DNA of 64,000 bases from Vitis vinifera (taxonomy: Eukaryota > Streptophyta > Magnoliopsida > Vitales > Vitaceae): assembly GCF_030704535.1 (NCBI RefSeq), contig NC_081817.1, forward strand, positions 821,001 through 885,000. The letters run 5' to 3'. Shown here one piece after another: positions 10,893 through 24,572 of this stretch (position 1 is the first letter of the stretch; every line of letters starts with the position of its first letter). A program made the position numbers and the translations under genes. The notes below the pieces were generated by a model, which was given only the letters and a program-made list of their open reading frames with translations, did no database searches and had not been told where the DNA came from.

Positions 10893-13800
10893 TCAGAACT
10901 CTACTAATTCCAGATGAATATGTGTGCCACTTATCTTATAATTCCAGAACCAACTGCCGCTATCCATCATTTTCTCTTCAATAGGATTTAAGTCAACTGC
11001 CAAACCTGAGTGTCCACAAATACCATGAATAAGTAAACTGATTAAAAGTTTTCACAAACAACTTCTGCATAAAGGATGTATAGACTCACAATAAGAAAAT
11101 GAAAGGCAATGAAAGTGTGATGATGGAGATGGCGTTCAAAGATATTGCAACTAAACACCACAAGAATCACCAAATGTGGCACTATGAAAACCACACTGGT
11201 AAATAAGGATTCTTGCAGTTCACCCTAGTGAAAAAAAAATTAATAAATGATTATTTTCGAAACAGAAAAAGTAAGATTTTAAAAAATAGCCCACCAAAAA
11301 TTGCAAAAATCCTTTCCAATAGCAAGTCAAAATATTAAGAAATAACTTAAACACTATGATGGTAGTGGATGGAAAAGCTAATATGGCACTTCCAAACTCC
11401 AAGAGAACAGCAGATGAAGGAACCTGTTCAAGTAGCAACTGCAACCAGGTTTCATTATAAGTATATGCCTTGGGTTTTATAGAGCTTACAACTGATGAGT
11501 GGCATCAATGTAAGGTCAAGAATACTGGCTTCTACACTACATGACTAAAAAGCCAGATAAAGAGGGAAAAATATTATCATTTACACAATCATGTGCTGGT
11601 GTTCACATGCTCCATAGAATGAGTTGTCACAGGCAAAAGCAAACTGCATGCCCATATCATTTACACTTGCACATTTCAAGACTTGAGTCAACAGTTAAAT
11701 GATCAATCATGCTCCAGATATTAAGTTAAATTTACTTAAGAAACCTGGATTTTTTGATGAAATCTTCATCTTGTAGCCATTTGGAACTTCAAATACATGA
11801 TTTCTCTGCATCAGGAAAAAAGCAACAAAAGGAGCTTTTACTATTTTATATCATAAGATATACGCATAAACAGCTGATGAAAAATCAGGGAAAAAGGTGC
11901 ACATCAGGCAACAGTTACCCTTCATCGACCATATTTCATTGTGCAAAATTATTAGGTCCCCATTGAATATTGTAAATTTGCAATGTGCTGTTTTATATAG
12001 GCATTTCTAAATCAACTGCTTTTGGGCTGTATAAAAATATGCAACTGATTGGACCAACTACACCATTTACTGACCTATAGAAATATTAAATGTAGGAAAT
12101 ATTGCCATGTGTCCTAATCCCTAGCATGTTATAATTCATTACACTCCATGAGTTGCAGTTATCTTCCATTATTATTATTATTATAATATATATATATATA
12201 TATATATATCATGCATATCTATACTGTTCTCATGTCAATCTAACCTGTAGGATAACATCAGTTGCTTCAAATTCAGCATTTCCATGGAGTATGATCTTTA
12301 ATGCCTCAAACCGTTGCACATCATGCTTCCAATATATATTGTCACCAGAATTCCAGTTAATTCCTTTGTTCTGTACTTTGACGTTTTGCAACTTACATCT
12401 TCCACACCTACACAGTTGAACTCATTCGTGATAAATCAAATTTAATTTCCATTGTTCAGAAAATTATTTTTGAAATTACGGGAACAGCATATTACCTGTG
12501 CCCATACTGTAGCATGGGCTCACCATTTTCATCAATCCTAGTTGAGCCCATAACATTTTCAGCAATGACAATCATGCTTCCATCCAGCTGAAATAGAGGA
12601 ACCAGATCAGTAAAGAGCGTAATTTTGCATGTCTTAGTTTATTATCTACTTGATATTGTTACCTGAACATTCCTCCACAAGAACTCTGCAATCTCGAGTT
12701 GTAACTCAGAACCCATGGAAATGGAACCTCCATAAAACTGGGGCAATTCAGACATGGAAAAATAGTTTCAATTTGTTGCTTGACCGTTGCATCCTTCACT
12801 TATTGAATCATTAACTAAAAACAGAAAACTGTGAGCTTACCTTTTGTCTGCTGACCTCCCAAAGAGGGCCCAAAGCAGGATGAAGAAGGACAAGAAACGG
12901 TGGTCCAGAGTCAGCATATCTGTCATTACCTTCAATCTGCAGATTATGATGCAACAGAACACCAGAACATTGCTTCAACAGAAAAGCCAACAAAAATGAG
13001 GCTTTGCAAACATAAACTAAGTAAATAAATATTACACAAACAAAGTTGAAAGCAAGATATAATCAGCAGTCATATCCACTTCCAAAAGGGAGAAATTTTG
13101 ATATCAATCCTGGGGGAGATTTATGATGAAATACCTCAGGCATTTTTATATCACATTGAGAAAGAAGATCATAAGCATTCCGCATGATATCTAATAGTGA
13201 ACCATCTGGAGTCTGCAAAAGAATTCAAATTTGAATATTTTAAATGGTAGAGCACAACCAATATGTCAGGCAGAATTAGCGTTTGAAATTCCTGAGACCC
13301 ATAGCACAAATAATCAGAGAAAGACTAACCTGGTGAAGAGACTTGTCTGCATGTTTTCTTTTCTTCTTAGCGGACGAGGTAACCCTTCTTCGTTCATTAT
13401 ATACAATAAAAGTATCCAGCACATCTGCTAATACAGTAGCCAACATAGTTTTCCATGAGCACAAACACACACACAGATGAGGGAAGCAATAAGTGACAAA
13501 CTTTACACAGAAATATAAACAATGCCATACCTTCTACACCTTTATAACACCGAGATGCATATGTATTGAAAAAATTATCTGCAATATTTTGCATTGTGCA
13601 TTCCAGCCTACCACCAGAAACACTAGCACAAGTAAAAAATACTTAGAACATTGCATCATGATTAGGTATCCTGATATAGCAGTATGATTATTGAAAAATA
13701 AAGAAAAGATTTCAGAGAGATCTTGTTACAAGCTGTAACTATTCACTTTCTTATATATCATTTACTGAAACATTATAAACTAACAAGTTTATCCTTGCTA

Positions 13801-16800
13801 ATAGACAATCAATACAAACAATTGAGGCAGAGAAGACCAACTGAATAAAAAAAATAACTATGCCAACAACTTGTTTACAAAAAGCAGCAAACATTCACCT
13901 TTAAATTATAGAAACTTATTGATTTGGCCTCAAGATCATCAAAACCTGACCTAGATTTTAAACTCTTATGATTTCCAATCTTTGTACAAGACATTTTAAT
14001 CCAGCTCCCCTTGAACATTGGTCAGTGGAATCTCAATGAAATCATAACTGAAAAAGTAGAATTGAGCATTTAATCCTTCAAATTCAGTAAGCAATACTAT
14101 ATACTGTTTTAATTTATAAATCACTTGTGTCTTCCTTTCTTCTATTGTTTGTTTAACAAGTTCTCCAGATGATTTTTTGTTAATTTCCTTTATATTGTGA
14201 GAATAAAAAAATTATTTCAATTAGTATTCTTTTGATTGACTATATGCCTTTTGTCGCTTCAATGATAAAAAAAATTACATCAGATCTTATCTATATGTAA
14301 ATTTCTATAAGCTTTGTGTTTGTACTTGATTCCCTCGCCCCCCACATAATGCTTTGGGGGCAGCACAAAAGGAGGGGGCACCAATTTATAAATTTGTGCA
14401 TATTTTTTCCATTGTTTTATTCATTTTGCATAATCATATGGGCTTCATTTATTGCCACCTGACCTACAGATAGAAAATTTTAACATCACTAAAAGAATGT
14501 ATGTTCCAACTATAGTATTAATTTTTACTTGTCTTTTCAAGATTTTGGACACTTTAAGATCTATCCAGTGTTGTATATACTCTTATTACTCTCTCTCCTC
14601 TCCACAGAATCTTGCAACTCTAAATTCAAACCTAAGCACCACTATCTATCAGATCTTGGGTTCCAATTTTGAAATCTTCTGTGAACTATCAGAATAAAGT
14701 AAGATTATATCACAAATGGAACTACAGATACCAAAGGAAGGTACAAGCAACTTGCTGGCAGTAATTAGAATTGAAATAGGTGGTGGCTAGTTATACATAT
14801 TAAGTCAATTTCAAACTTTTGATTAAATTTAGACTTACATTCAGAATCTGGTAATTAGGCCAAATTAGAGATAGATATTTGATCACTTCATTTAAATTAC
14901 AAATAATTGTCACAAGACCACCAGGCGCCAACCCCTGCCCTGCCTCTTTCCAAACAAATACAGCAACATATGAATATGTATATTTTATGATTGACAACAA
15001 AATAAGCTTCCAGAAAAGAGAATAGTAGGAAAGATATAAATGGTTAACAAACGTCACCGGTTTGGTTTCTATCTGTTTGTGCATAAGAGGTCAATGTCAG
15101 AATTCATGAATCTGGAGACACCACCAATGATTAACTTTATATCACAATCTTACTGTATCATTGAACTGCCCATCAGTGTCTTACTCCGTCTTGGATCTAG
15201 GCAGGTTCTCATTAAAGTCATAGAGATAGATAAGATATCATGCACAGATTATCACAGGAGGATATTCACCATGCAGACATTGAAGTAAACTGAGAAAGCT
15301 TAGACACCTGCCCCAGATGTTCAGTTCATCTATTTTAAAAGTTGTCCAACTCTTGAGTCTTGACATAGGTGTAAATTGCAAGAATGTGCATCTTTTGCAG
15401 AATATATAACACCTATTTAACATATGTGCAAACTGAGGTTTTTTTCTGTCATTTATTGAACTTAAGATATCTGGCAAGATGCACCTCATGCAGATTTAAG
15501 CAATGATGATTAGGAATGAAAAGATAGTTAAATATACATAAAAAAAAAAAAGAAGTAAAAATACTACGTAATCAAAAGTTCTAAAAGGAAGTACACACCT
15601 ATGTTGGAATCCAAAATAGTCTTCATATACAATCGGCTTTTTTATATTTAGCACCATTCCTGGTAAACTCTTTTCATCATTACTTGATCCAACCAGCTCT
15701 GCAGAAGGTAAATCCACATAGAGAATATTTGTATTGGCTGGAAACCCGGCCTGCAAACTTAAACACAATGAACAAGGTTGATGCGGGAGTATTTCCTAAA
15801 TCATAAGCCAAAAGTATGTTTAAAAAGAAAAAGAACATGATGGAAGAATTGAGTGAATAAATTAGTTTATAGAAGGGAGACATTATAGCCAGGATAGGCT
15901 TAACATTTTAGAGAAAAGATATACGACATAAGCATCCATGATCCAAGAAGAAAAACTAGAGAGAGAGAGAGAGAGAGATCTCAATTTCACAAACCACAAT
16001 CAAATAAAAATGCATCTCAATTTCAGATGCAGTGAAAAGCTCTCAACAAGTACATGCACTTTTAAAAATTATATTGGTTTCCTACAAGAGTTCTCTATGT
16101 GTACTCCTCTCCTCCTAATGTGAGCTTATAGGCAAAAAGTATTACAAACTCAAATTGCTTCTCCAGCAAGCTATTTACATCACCACAGAACTTGGCCCCT
16201 CATCAGCTTAGCACCCAAAAGAAGTCAATGTAAACTGCTAAAGGCTTGTTCTTACACCAGCCACGGTGCCACTCCACAAATACAAATTCTGGCACCAGGA
16301 TACCAATAATTCCAAGTAAAAAATATGAGCATTAAAACCTCCAACTTTATGCACATTCCAGAACTTGAAAGACTAGCTTATGTTGTGTTTGTTTCAAAAC
16401 TCAGTGAAGCAGACGTGTTATGTATCAGATGGTAATACTACAGGTCTTCCCCTATCTAGAGATCAAGATGCAGTGCATGCACAATACCTATGCAGTTCAC
16501 TAGCTCATATAATGAGATCTTTAAGCACACTAGGCCTTTAGGCATGCATATAAAATGAAGTTCATGAAACAAAATACTGCTTCATCTAGATAGTTTTATG
16601 ATCTTTGTGGTAATCTCACATTATTAAATATTCTGCCATACCACGATCCCTAATATTTCAAATTTTCCAATTCAATATTAACCGGTGCCTGTGACTGTAC
16701 CATGCAATATAGCAGATTTTAAGATTAGTAACCCATAACAAGCATTTCTCAGGCAGGTTACAGTGCTGGAATTCACAGAGTGACATTCAACAACTCCATA

Positions 16801-19800
16801 GTTGTTGCCAATCGTCTAATAGAACATATGTAAATTTAAAAAATAAATACATAAACAAACTGCATAAGTTAGAACGTCAGTATGACAAACTGTGAGAGTG
16901 AGCATATGCATCAAGTTGTAAATTTTGAGAATGAAAGATGTCAAACCACATCAAATTATAACATGGACCTAAAACTGACCAACAAATAATTAAAATACCT
17001 ATTAGAAGAAAGTAGTCCATCTGTGATTCCAAATTTATCAAACTCGGTGTACTCAATGCATGACAACCCATATTCCCATTTCCCATCAAGATTCTTCTCA
17101 ATTAGAACATTGATCCCCTCTGTTGCTCCCGAGTTCCGCTTACAGGATGCAAACCCCATTTTCTGTTTCAGGTATAATTAGTGATGAGAACAAGATGAAG
17201 AAAAAGAAAAAGTATAGGTCAATATCAACCATTCAAATAGTCAGTGATGCCCTTCTGCAAGTAAGCAATGAACTCCTAATCAGAACAAAGAGGACATTCT
17301 CTAAATTGCCAATTTACATATTCCATCCTTTTCAAGAATTTGCATCTTTTGAAAGGACTACATTCCGGTGTAAAAAAATTAAAGATGTCTCTTTTTAACT
17401 ATTTGAAATTCTCTTATGAGCTTCCACTCTACTTACTATGTACAAGCACATGTATCCATTTCAGACACAACAATGAAATGTCCAACACTTAGCTGAACCA
17501 ACCTTAAATTCATATGTAAAAAGAATATTATAATGTAGGTAGCTTTGAAAAGAAAAATTGATTGCACAAGAAAAAATATAAGAACAGCAGTAATTCACAC
17601 ACGTACACATGAATCAAGATTTTATTTTATGCTTCTTTTCTTAGGGGGGTAGGCTACACATATATCTAGCTTTTATTTAGTTAATTCCAGAAAGAGAAAG
17701 TATAATTAAATTTCTCAGTGAAACCTACCTTCCTGTGGCGTAATCCAATCCCTGCTAAAGCCAAGAGGGTTAAGTCTGTAGCAGCCACAACATTACTGCA
17801 AGGTAACTGATGTCAATGTAATACCCAAAAATTTGGCATGCATATTCAATCAAATCTCACAATGAAAGAAGGTTAAAGTACTTAAGTCATATGTTAGTAA
17901 ATGCTAACCTGACTTGTCGAACGGTTGCTCCCTTTCTTCCATGATCGTAAAACCACTGGAAGATGCCTTTGTCATAAGCAAGTTTCCATATTACACCATG
18001 ACCACCAGGCTTGCATACAGGTGTGAATGGTTTGGTTACAAGCCATTCACCATCTTCTGCACTAACAGCTGGAACAAGAGGCTGGAAATTAACAAATTAA
18101 ATCAATGAATTCACAGCTATATTCATATAATCCCAAGAAAATAAATAAATGAAATATAAAAAATTCATTTGTCACAAAGGAGCAAAAGTTTCATTCTTAT
18201 GGTTTCATATAAAACCTGTTCAAAAAGTTGGAAACTTGATTGACCTCTTCCGAACCATTGATGTCTTTCACAAAGAGAAGTGATATGTTCGTGGTTGTTC
18301 TTTGCTGCACTTGTCATAATTGCAACAGGAGTGATGCATTGTTTTCCATAGATCTTGAAGTAAAGGAACTCCCTAGCCTTGCAGTTGCAAAAAATTAGAT
18401 AAATATCATTTGAAATGCATATGCATAATTTCATGATTTAACTAATAGTTCCAGTACTAACTCGTTCTTCTTGTCAAGCATCAAAGGCATAAACAAATAT
18501 TCAAGCTTGACAAACAGAGATCCTATACCTGAAGATCTCTTATAAGACCTTCCAATAAGGTCCGTCCACAATAAGGAAGCATTGCAGCAGGAAGACATTC
18601 ACCTGTGTCAGGATCGACCAAACCAAGCCTGTCTGCAGAGCCTCCCAAAGGATAAATTTCACCCAGTTCAGGCAAACCCTGGAAAACATGAAATAACATA
18701 ATTCAGAATAATCACTCTCACATCCTTAAATTTGAAATTAACAATATACTTCAGACACTACCTCAACTCCCCAGAGAGCTGCTTGAGATGCATAAGCTGT
18801 ATTTTTAGAAAGATCAAGTCCACAGGGAGAATGTAGCTCTAGAAGCTGGCATTGCATTGCTTCATTTATGTGTTGGATCCAATTTATATGTTTCTTGGAT
18901 AATGATTGGGTAAGAAGCTCTAATACCACAATCTGATATCTGCAACCAACATTTTCTTTGAGCTACTATGAACATTTATTACATTTTCATCTTCATATGC
19001 TATCAGAAATTCGAAAAGCTAGACCTCTAATAATTGAAATAGTTTCAGAGTCTTCCAACAAATTCAATGAAAACAAAACAAGTTTGCACAACAAACCAGA
19101 TAGTTCTTTAAATTTTAATGATGCTTAGGCTACTATTGGCGCCACGCTTCAGTCCTTGTTCTCATGTCAAACCAGATGCTCTAAGACAAGAACTATAATG
19201 AATCCCCTACCATACAGTGAATTCTTACTTTCAGAACAATGTAAGGACCTAAACAATAGATGGAATAGAAGTGATAATAATAGAATGATATAGTGTAATA
19301 AATTACTGGACAATGATTACAATAGCACAATTTTCACCATTTTTAAAAGGCAACTAAAATGCTATGCAAGCATTTGTAATGTGCTCAGGCCCCTAAGTTT
19401 TGAGTTTCCAATTACATATAATCCCCGTCGTTCTTTCCTGTCAAGAGCAGTTTAGATAATCCAGGTCATTCTCCAATCAGCATTGGCAAAAAATTACAAT
19501 AGGACAGATGGTCCACCAGCAAACCTAGGCAAGATAGGACAGTAAAACAGGTCTTGTGTGTTAAATTTTAGTTCATCCAAATTCCATCACTATGATTCCT
19601 TTCCATGACAATTCTGCCCATTCCTAGCAATGGAGTTCAAAATTTTTATGCAGTTCATTTTCCATTCCATTGGCGATGCTACACATTCATCAAGACTGAA
19701 GACAGAGTATATAGAACCACCAAATTGTCAACAAAAGACCAATTCAATTTTCTTATTATGCTTCTATAGTTAGTGAATTACTTTTGAAGAGTGCAACGAC

Positions 19801-20530
19801 TATTCCAAGACTCAAAACAACAATTCAATTAAAAAATTAATTTAAATTTAAAAATAACAGCTCACCCAATGATTCCTCCAATGCAGTCATAGAACTGTTC
19901 AATCTCTCTTAAAGTCTTCAGCAGCTTTTTCAATGCTCCAATCTCTTCATCAGCCACACCATTCTTCTTCCCCAAGCCCTCAGCACCACTCACTTCCCAT
20001 TTCTCAATCATCTCCACCAAGCCATAAAACACACTCCTCAACGCGCTCCTCTCCGACTCAAACTCCCCCTCCAGCAACCCCAAACCCGAACTCAGCACAT
20101 GCTCTTGCCCCGCTGCAACCAAACACTTGACCAAAAACAACTCATACGAATCACAACTCACACTCCCCAAAACCCTAGAAACTCCGCTCTTCCCCGAACA
20201 GAAGAACCGCTTCACCCTCGAATCCCCGTCCACCACCGCAAGCTTCTCCTCCACGCTCTTCGCATTCCCAATCGCCGATCGCAGACTCTGAAGCCTCGCA
20301 ATCTCCCCCTCGAAATCAAACTCTCCCTCCTGCGACTCATACTCCACCGGTGCCGTCGACACACGTGGCGGCCGACAACACAAAGCCGCCGACGAAGACG
20401 AAACCGACGAGAGTGAGAGTGAGAAGAGAGGCCTACTGAAAGAGAGAGAAACAGAAGAGGTAGGATTGAAAGAAAAGAGACGCTGGTGGCCGTGGTATCT
20501 GAAAATAGAAGTTTCAGTTGTGCGCGCCAT
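10893..20530 (-). CDS. UGP3: UTP-glucose-1-phosphate uridylyltransferase 3, chloroplastic (UGP3)
   Basis: Plastid UDP-glucose pyrophosphorylase supplying UDP-glucose to SQD1 for sulfolipid synthesis. I placed 17 exons by splice sites, reading phase and remembered Arabidopsis UGP3: 19866-20530, 18762-18939, 18529-18678, 18216-18377, 17909-18081, 17729-17795, 16999-17162, 15599-15757, 13531-13622, 13330-13424, 13135-13212, 12841-12936, 12663-12737, 12496-12587, 12245-12407, 11745-11805, 10893-11005. They sum to 2583 nt, 860 residues, close to the ~880 usual for UGP3. The N-terminus is Ser/Arg-rich, like a transit peptide. Exon 3 carries [11 protein letters not shown] and ends [12 protein letters not shown]; exon 5 has [16 protein letters not shown]; exon 12 has [16 protein letters not shown]. 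Exons 4 and 8 use AAG acceptors instead of CAG or TAG. No break was found; every junction keeps phase. Confidence 0.95.
12181..12209. repeat. AT-dinucleotide microsatellite in a UGP3 intron
   Basis: TTATAA followed by about 12 TA units, just outside exon 15 of UGP3 and preceded by ATT repeats. Confidence 0.9.
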
Positions 20531-22809
20531 TTCTCAATCAAGAGAGAGAGAGAGAGATGGGAGGTGAGGGGAGATGTTGAAGTGGGAAAAAATGAAAGAG
20601 GGAAGTATAAAAAGGGATAAATGCAGATGCGGGAGCATATTCCGATGTGGGATGCGTTTGAAATGTTATGTGTCTTGATGTGATGAGTTGGTTTGGTCCT
20701 GTGGTGGTGTGTTCCAGAATCGAAGCCTCATCCCCTGCTCTCTATTTGGATTGGTTGTTCGACTGTTCTGGGTTTTGAGTCAGTCGCTTTGAAATAACCG
20801 TTTTTGTTACTCCTCGACTTCCTAACCATTTTTTTAACGTGGAATGAGAGGTTGGGCTTTGGGCTTGGGCTTCAGCCTGGCCTATTTAGTCTAGTTTTTT
20901 GGGGTGATAACTTTTTCCTTAGAGTGCTTTGTATTAATTCTTGACATATTAATTAAAAAATAATTGTTTTAAAAAAATAATTAAAATAGTTTAGAAAACA
21001 CTTTTAAAAATCTAAAAAATCATTTATAATATTTTTTAAGAAAACACTTATAATATTGAAAAATGATTACGATTCAGTTTTCAATCCAATTTATAAAGTA
21101 TTTTGCTTTGTAATATCTTTTCATAAAAAAATTTCTTTAAAAAAAAAACATAATTCCTTTTTCTTTTGTTTTTTTTACTACCAATAGGTGTTTGGTAATA
21201 TTTTTAAAAGTAGTTTTCAAATCAATTTTGAAGAACAATTATTTAAAATCAAATTTTGAAAACACTTATAAAACAATTTTTTAATTATATAGGAACTCGA
21301 TTATAAAACTATCTTGTTCTATGTGGTTTAAAACAAGACAAAAATAAGTTAAATTTAGTCCAATTGATTTTTATATTAGCCTAAAGAACACAAATGAGCA
21401 CGGCTTGGTTCTACCAACTTAATTTAATAATAATAATTAAAAAAAAGCTAATTTTAAAAATATTCTTCAAATAAACCCTAATTTTCTCCTTATAACTAAA
21501 ATTTCCAAATAGATAACTCATCTATATACAAAATTTGTAAGTTGTGGGTTATTAGATTAAATTTTTCATTAAAAACAAAAAACCTCATGGAAACATCGAA
21601 AAGACACATTTGCCCTTAAAAAGTTGAAAAACCATAGAAGCCATTTTCTAGCTTTTCCCTACAAGTGGAAGGAATCCTCTAATGGAAAGCTTCTCATAGA
21701 TTTTATTCCCCAACTTATCATCTGTACTTTTGTTCAATGAACGGGAGTTGATAAGTATTTTCGAAAATAGTTTTTGAAATTTGTTATTTAAAGTTTTGTA
21801 CTATGAAAATCTGTTTTTAATACTTTTAAATATATTTAAAAAAATAATTTTAATATCTTATATTTTATTTTTAATCATTTTACATGTATTTGTAAAAAAA
21901 TTAAAATTAAAAATTAAAAATATTATAAAAAATAGAAAATAATTTTATGATTGTCAAACACGGTTTTTTTGTTTTTGTTTTAGAAAACAAAAAACTGTTC
22001 TTAAAAACAATTATCCAATATACCCTAATAATGTGTTTACGTTTTTAAAACTTTACCAATTCCCTAATTCCTTTCTTTAAGAACTTTTGCTACATCATAT
22101 GTGTTTTTTTAAAGCACTGCCAATCCAATCAGATTCTAAGACTCATAGCCCAACTTCAAGAGACATTGGATTCTCTTCCATCACATATATGATATATTCT
22201 AATTGTCAACTAGGGTTTATTGATCAGGCTGATAGTTAACCTGCTCAAGACAGTCCATGCTGATCGAGTTGAGAATCAATTTGGAGCTCATGACACATAC
22301 AAATTTATGGGAATTGAAACACATTGTGATTGTTTTACTTGTTGCTATTGCAGATCTAGCAATTAAAATCCAAAATTTCTATGCAAGCATGTGAACTATA
22401 CATAGAATTAAAGTTATGCAGCAAAGATGGCTAGATAGCTAAAAATCTCATCACTACTAATGAGTTCCAATGCTCAAGTCTATTACTTTGTGAATTAGTA
22501 GGAGCCTTTTGCTTTGTGTTTGATATTTTGTGTAGGCTTCAAACAAACACCTTGAAGGATGCTGTGGGATTGGGGGCTTCTGGGCTCAGATTTATATATA
22601 TATATAGATATTTATTCAGGACTGACTGAATGTATTTTCTCACCCTACACAGCAGCTTACTCAATTCTCACAAATGCCCAGATGAAATATTGAATAAGAA
22701 TTATAGCTTGATGACTAATTAATTATCAGTAGATTTGGCACCATAGAAATCATAGATTAATTGCTTATATATTTTGATCTTCTTTCTTCTTCTTAGATTA
22801 TGAACATTC

Positions 22810-22876
<67 letters not shown>

Positions 22877-24572
22877 CACCAGTTAATATGATTTAATGAC
22901 TTGATGACGGGAAATATGTTTGGAAAAATAAGTTAATAGTATTGCAACTTAAAACTAAAAATAATTTTAAATAATAAGTTAAAATAATTAACTTTTTTCT
23001 AAATCCTAGATTAGTACCTTTTGCATATGTTTTTCGAAAGTTTCCATGGCTATTTTCTTTTGTTATTTCTCATGATATTAATAAAGGTATATACTTCAAT
23101 TCAATAATTTAGAAAAACAAAATTAAATTGATTTTACTATTAATAACATAATTATTTAAAAATAAAAATTAAGTAATAAATTTTAAGACAACAATTTATT
23201 TAATATAATTTGACTTAAAATCAGTTTAAATCAATAAAAATTAATTATTAAGTTTTATCAAACAGAATCAATATATACTTGACACTTACTAATCTCGGAA
23301 GATTGAACTCCACATATGCATCTTCATGCCACTTAGAATGTGGAAAAAACAAACCAGGTAATGTGGTTTTCTCTCAAAACATTACTGAAAACATTTTTCA
23401 TCAAGAAAATTAAGCCAAATATAAAGTGAAAGAAGAAACAAATCCAAGATATAATGTATTAGGTAGAATTTGTTTTTTTTTTTTTTTTAATTTTTTACTA
23501 AAATCAAGTTTTTAGTAAAATCAAGTTTTTAGATTTTAGATTATTTATTGTTTTATTTTGTGTTGACTTATTATTTATTTCTTAAAATTTTTTATTAAAT
23601 AAAAAAATTCAAATTATTTGATTTTTTCTAAATGTTAAAAGTAACATATTTATTTTTCTTTACTTTTTAATAATTAAAAGAAATAAAATATTAAAACAAC
23701 AAACAATTTAATGTTTAACACACACACTCTTAGGCATAGTTTAGTTTTAAGTTTTATTTAAAATTAAGTCAAACAAAAAGGAAAAAAAAAACACATCATC
23801 TTACTCAACTACCTTACTCTAATTAGGGTTTATATTATACATAGAAAACAATGGTGAGGAAAAACACTTTAGAAAATTTGATTCATTTTTACAATTCTGC
23901 TGATAGAACCCTCATGCCATTATGTCATCTAATGAAATTCAAGAACCATGAAAAATCACAGATCATTTCTATTATTCATGAAACTTCAGAAAATTTTGAA
24001 AGGGATGGATACTAAAAATAATGCATTCACTAATGTTTCTGCCCATAACTTGTCTTAAACCCTAAACAGACAGGAGATTTGATCTTTCAGTGATCCTTTT
24101 CTTCTTTCTCCATGTCTTTGAACCAGGATCAAGATTTTTAAAAGCTGATCATCTGAATGGGGTTATCATAGTCAAATAGATAAAGCTGATGAGAATTTCG
24201 ATATAACTTTTGTCCCTTTAGAATCTCCAGAATGATTAAGTGAAAACCCTTGTCGTTTGCAGTGACATGGTTTCAGAAATAACTTAATAAAACCATTTTT
24301 TTTCTCTCTCTCTCAAAACAATGCCCAGTACCCAATGTGCATATACTTATATTTGTAGTATTTCTAGATATTCACCAATTGAAGCTTTACTATATCTATA
24401 TCTCTTCCATACAAATTATCCATAGAGAAACAACAAAAGAAGAAGAAGAAGAAACACAGTGGCTATTACCTTCTGTCCCTGCTGCTACATGACATGACAA
24501 TGAACTAATATTGCATAGCTTTTTTTGGGAACAAGTACCTCAAGATCTCACTTAGAATACGTTTGTCTCTAT
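20531..24572. other. UGP3 promoter side and AT-rich spacer
   Basis: Just upstream of UGP3 is a GA repeat (about 20540-20558), probably in the leader or core promoter. From about 20920 to 24450 the DNA is AT-rich with no supported gene. 20930-21300 and 21770-22030 resemble the dispersed AT-rich repeat also seen near 48.6-49.0 kb and 62.4-62.9 kb. A compound microsatellite lies at 22812-22874. The last few hundred bases before 24573 should be the 3' UTR of the GARP gene. Confidence 0.5.
22812..22874. repeat. Compound (CT)n(AT)n microsatellite
   Basis: About 16 CT units run directly into about 16 AT units. Confidence 0.95.

Noticed and set aside
20099-20541. ORFs on both strands over UGP3 exon 1
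   Set aside because: Shadow frames of the GC-richer first exon of UGP3.
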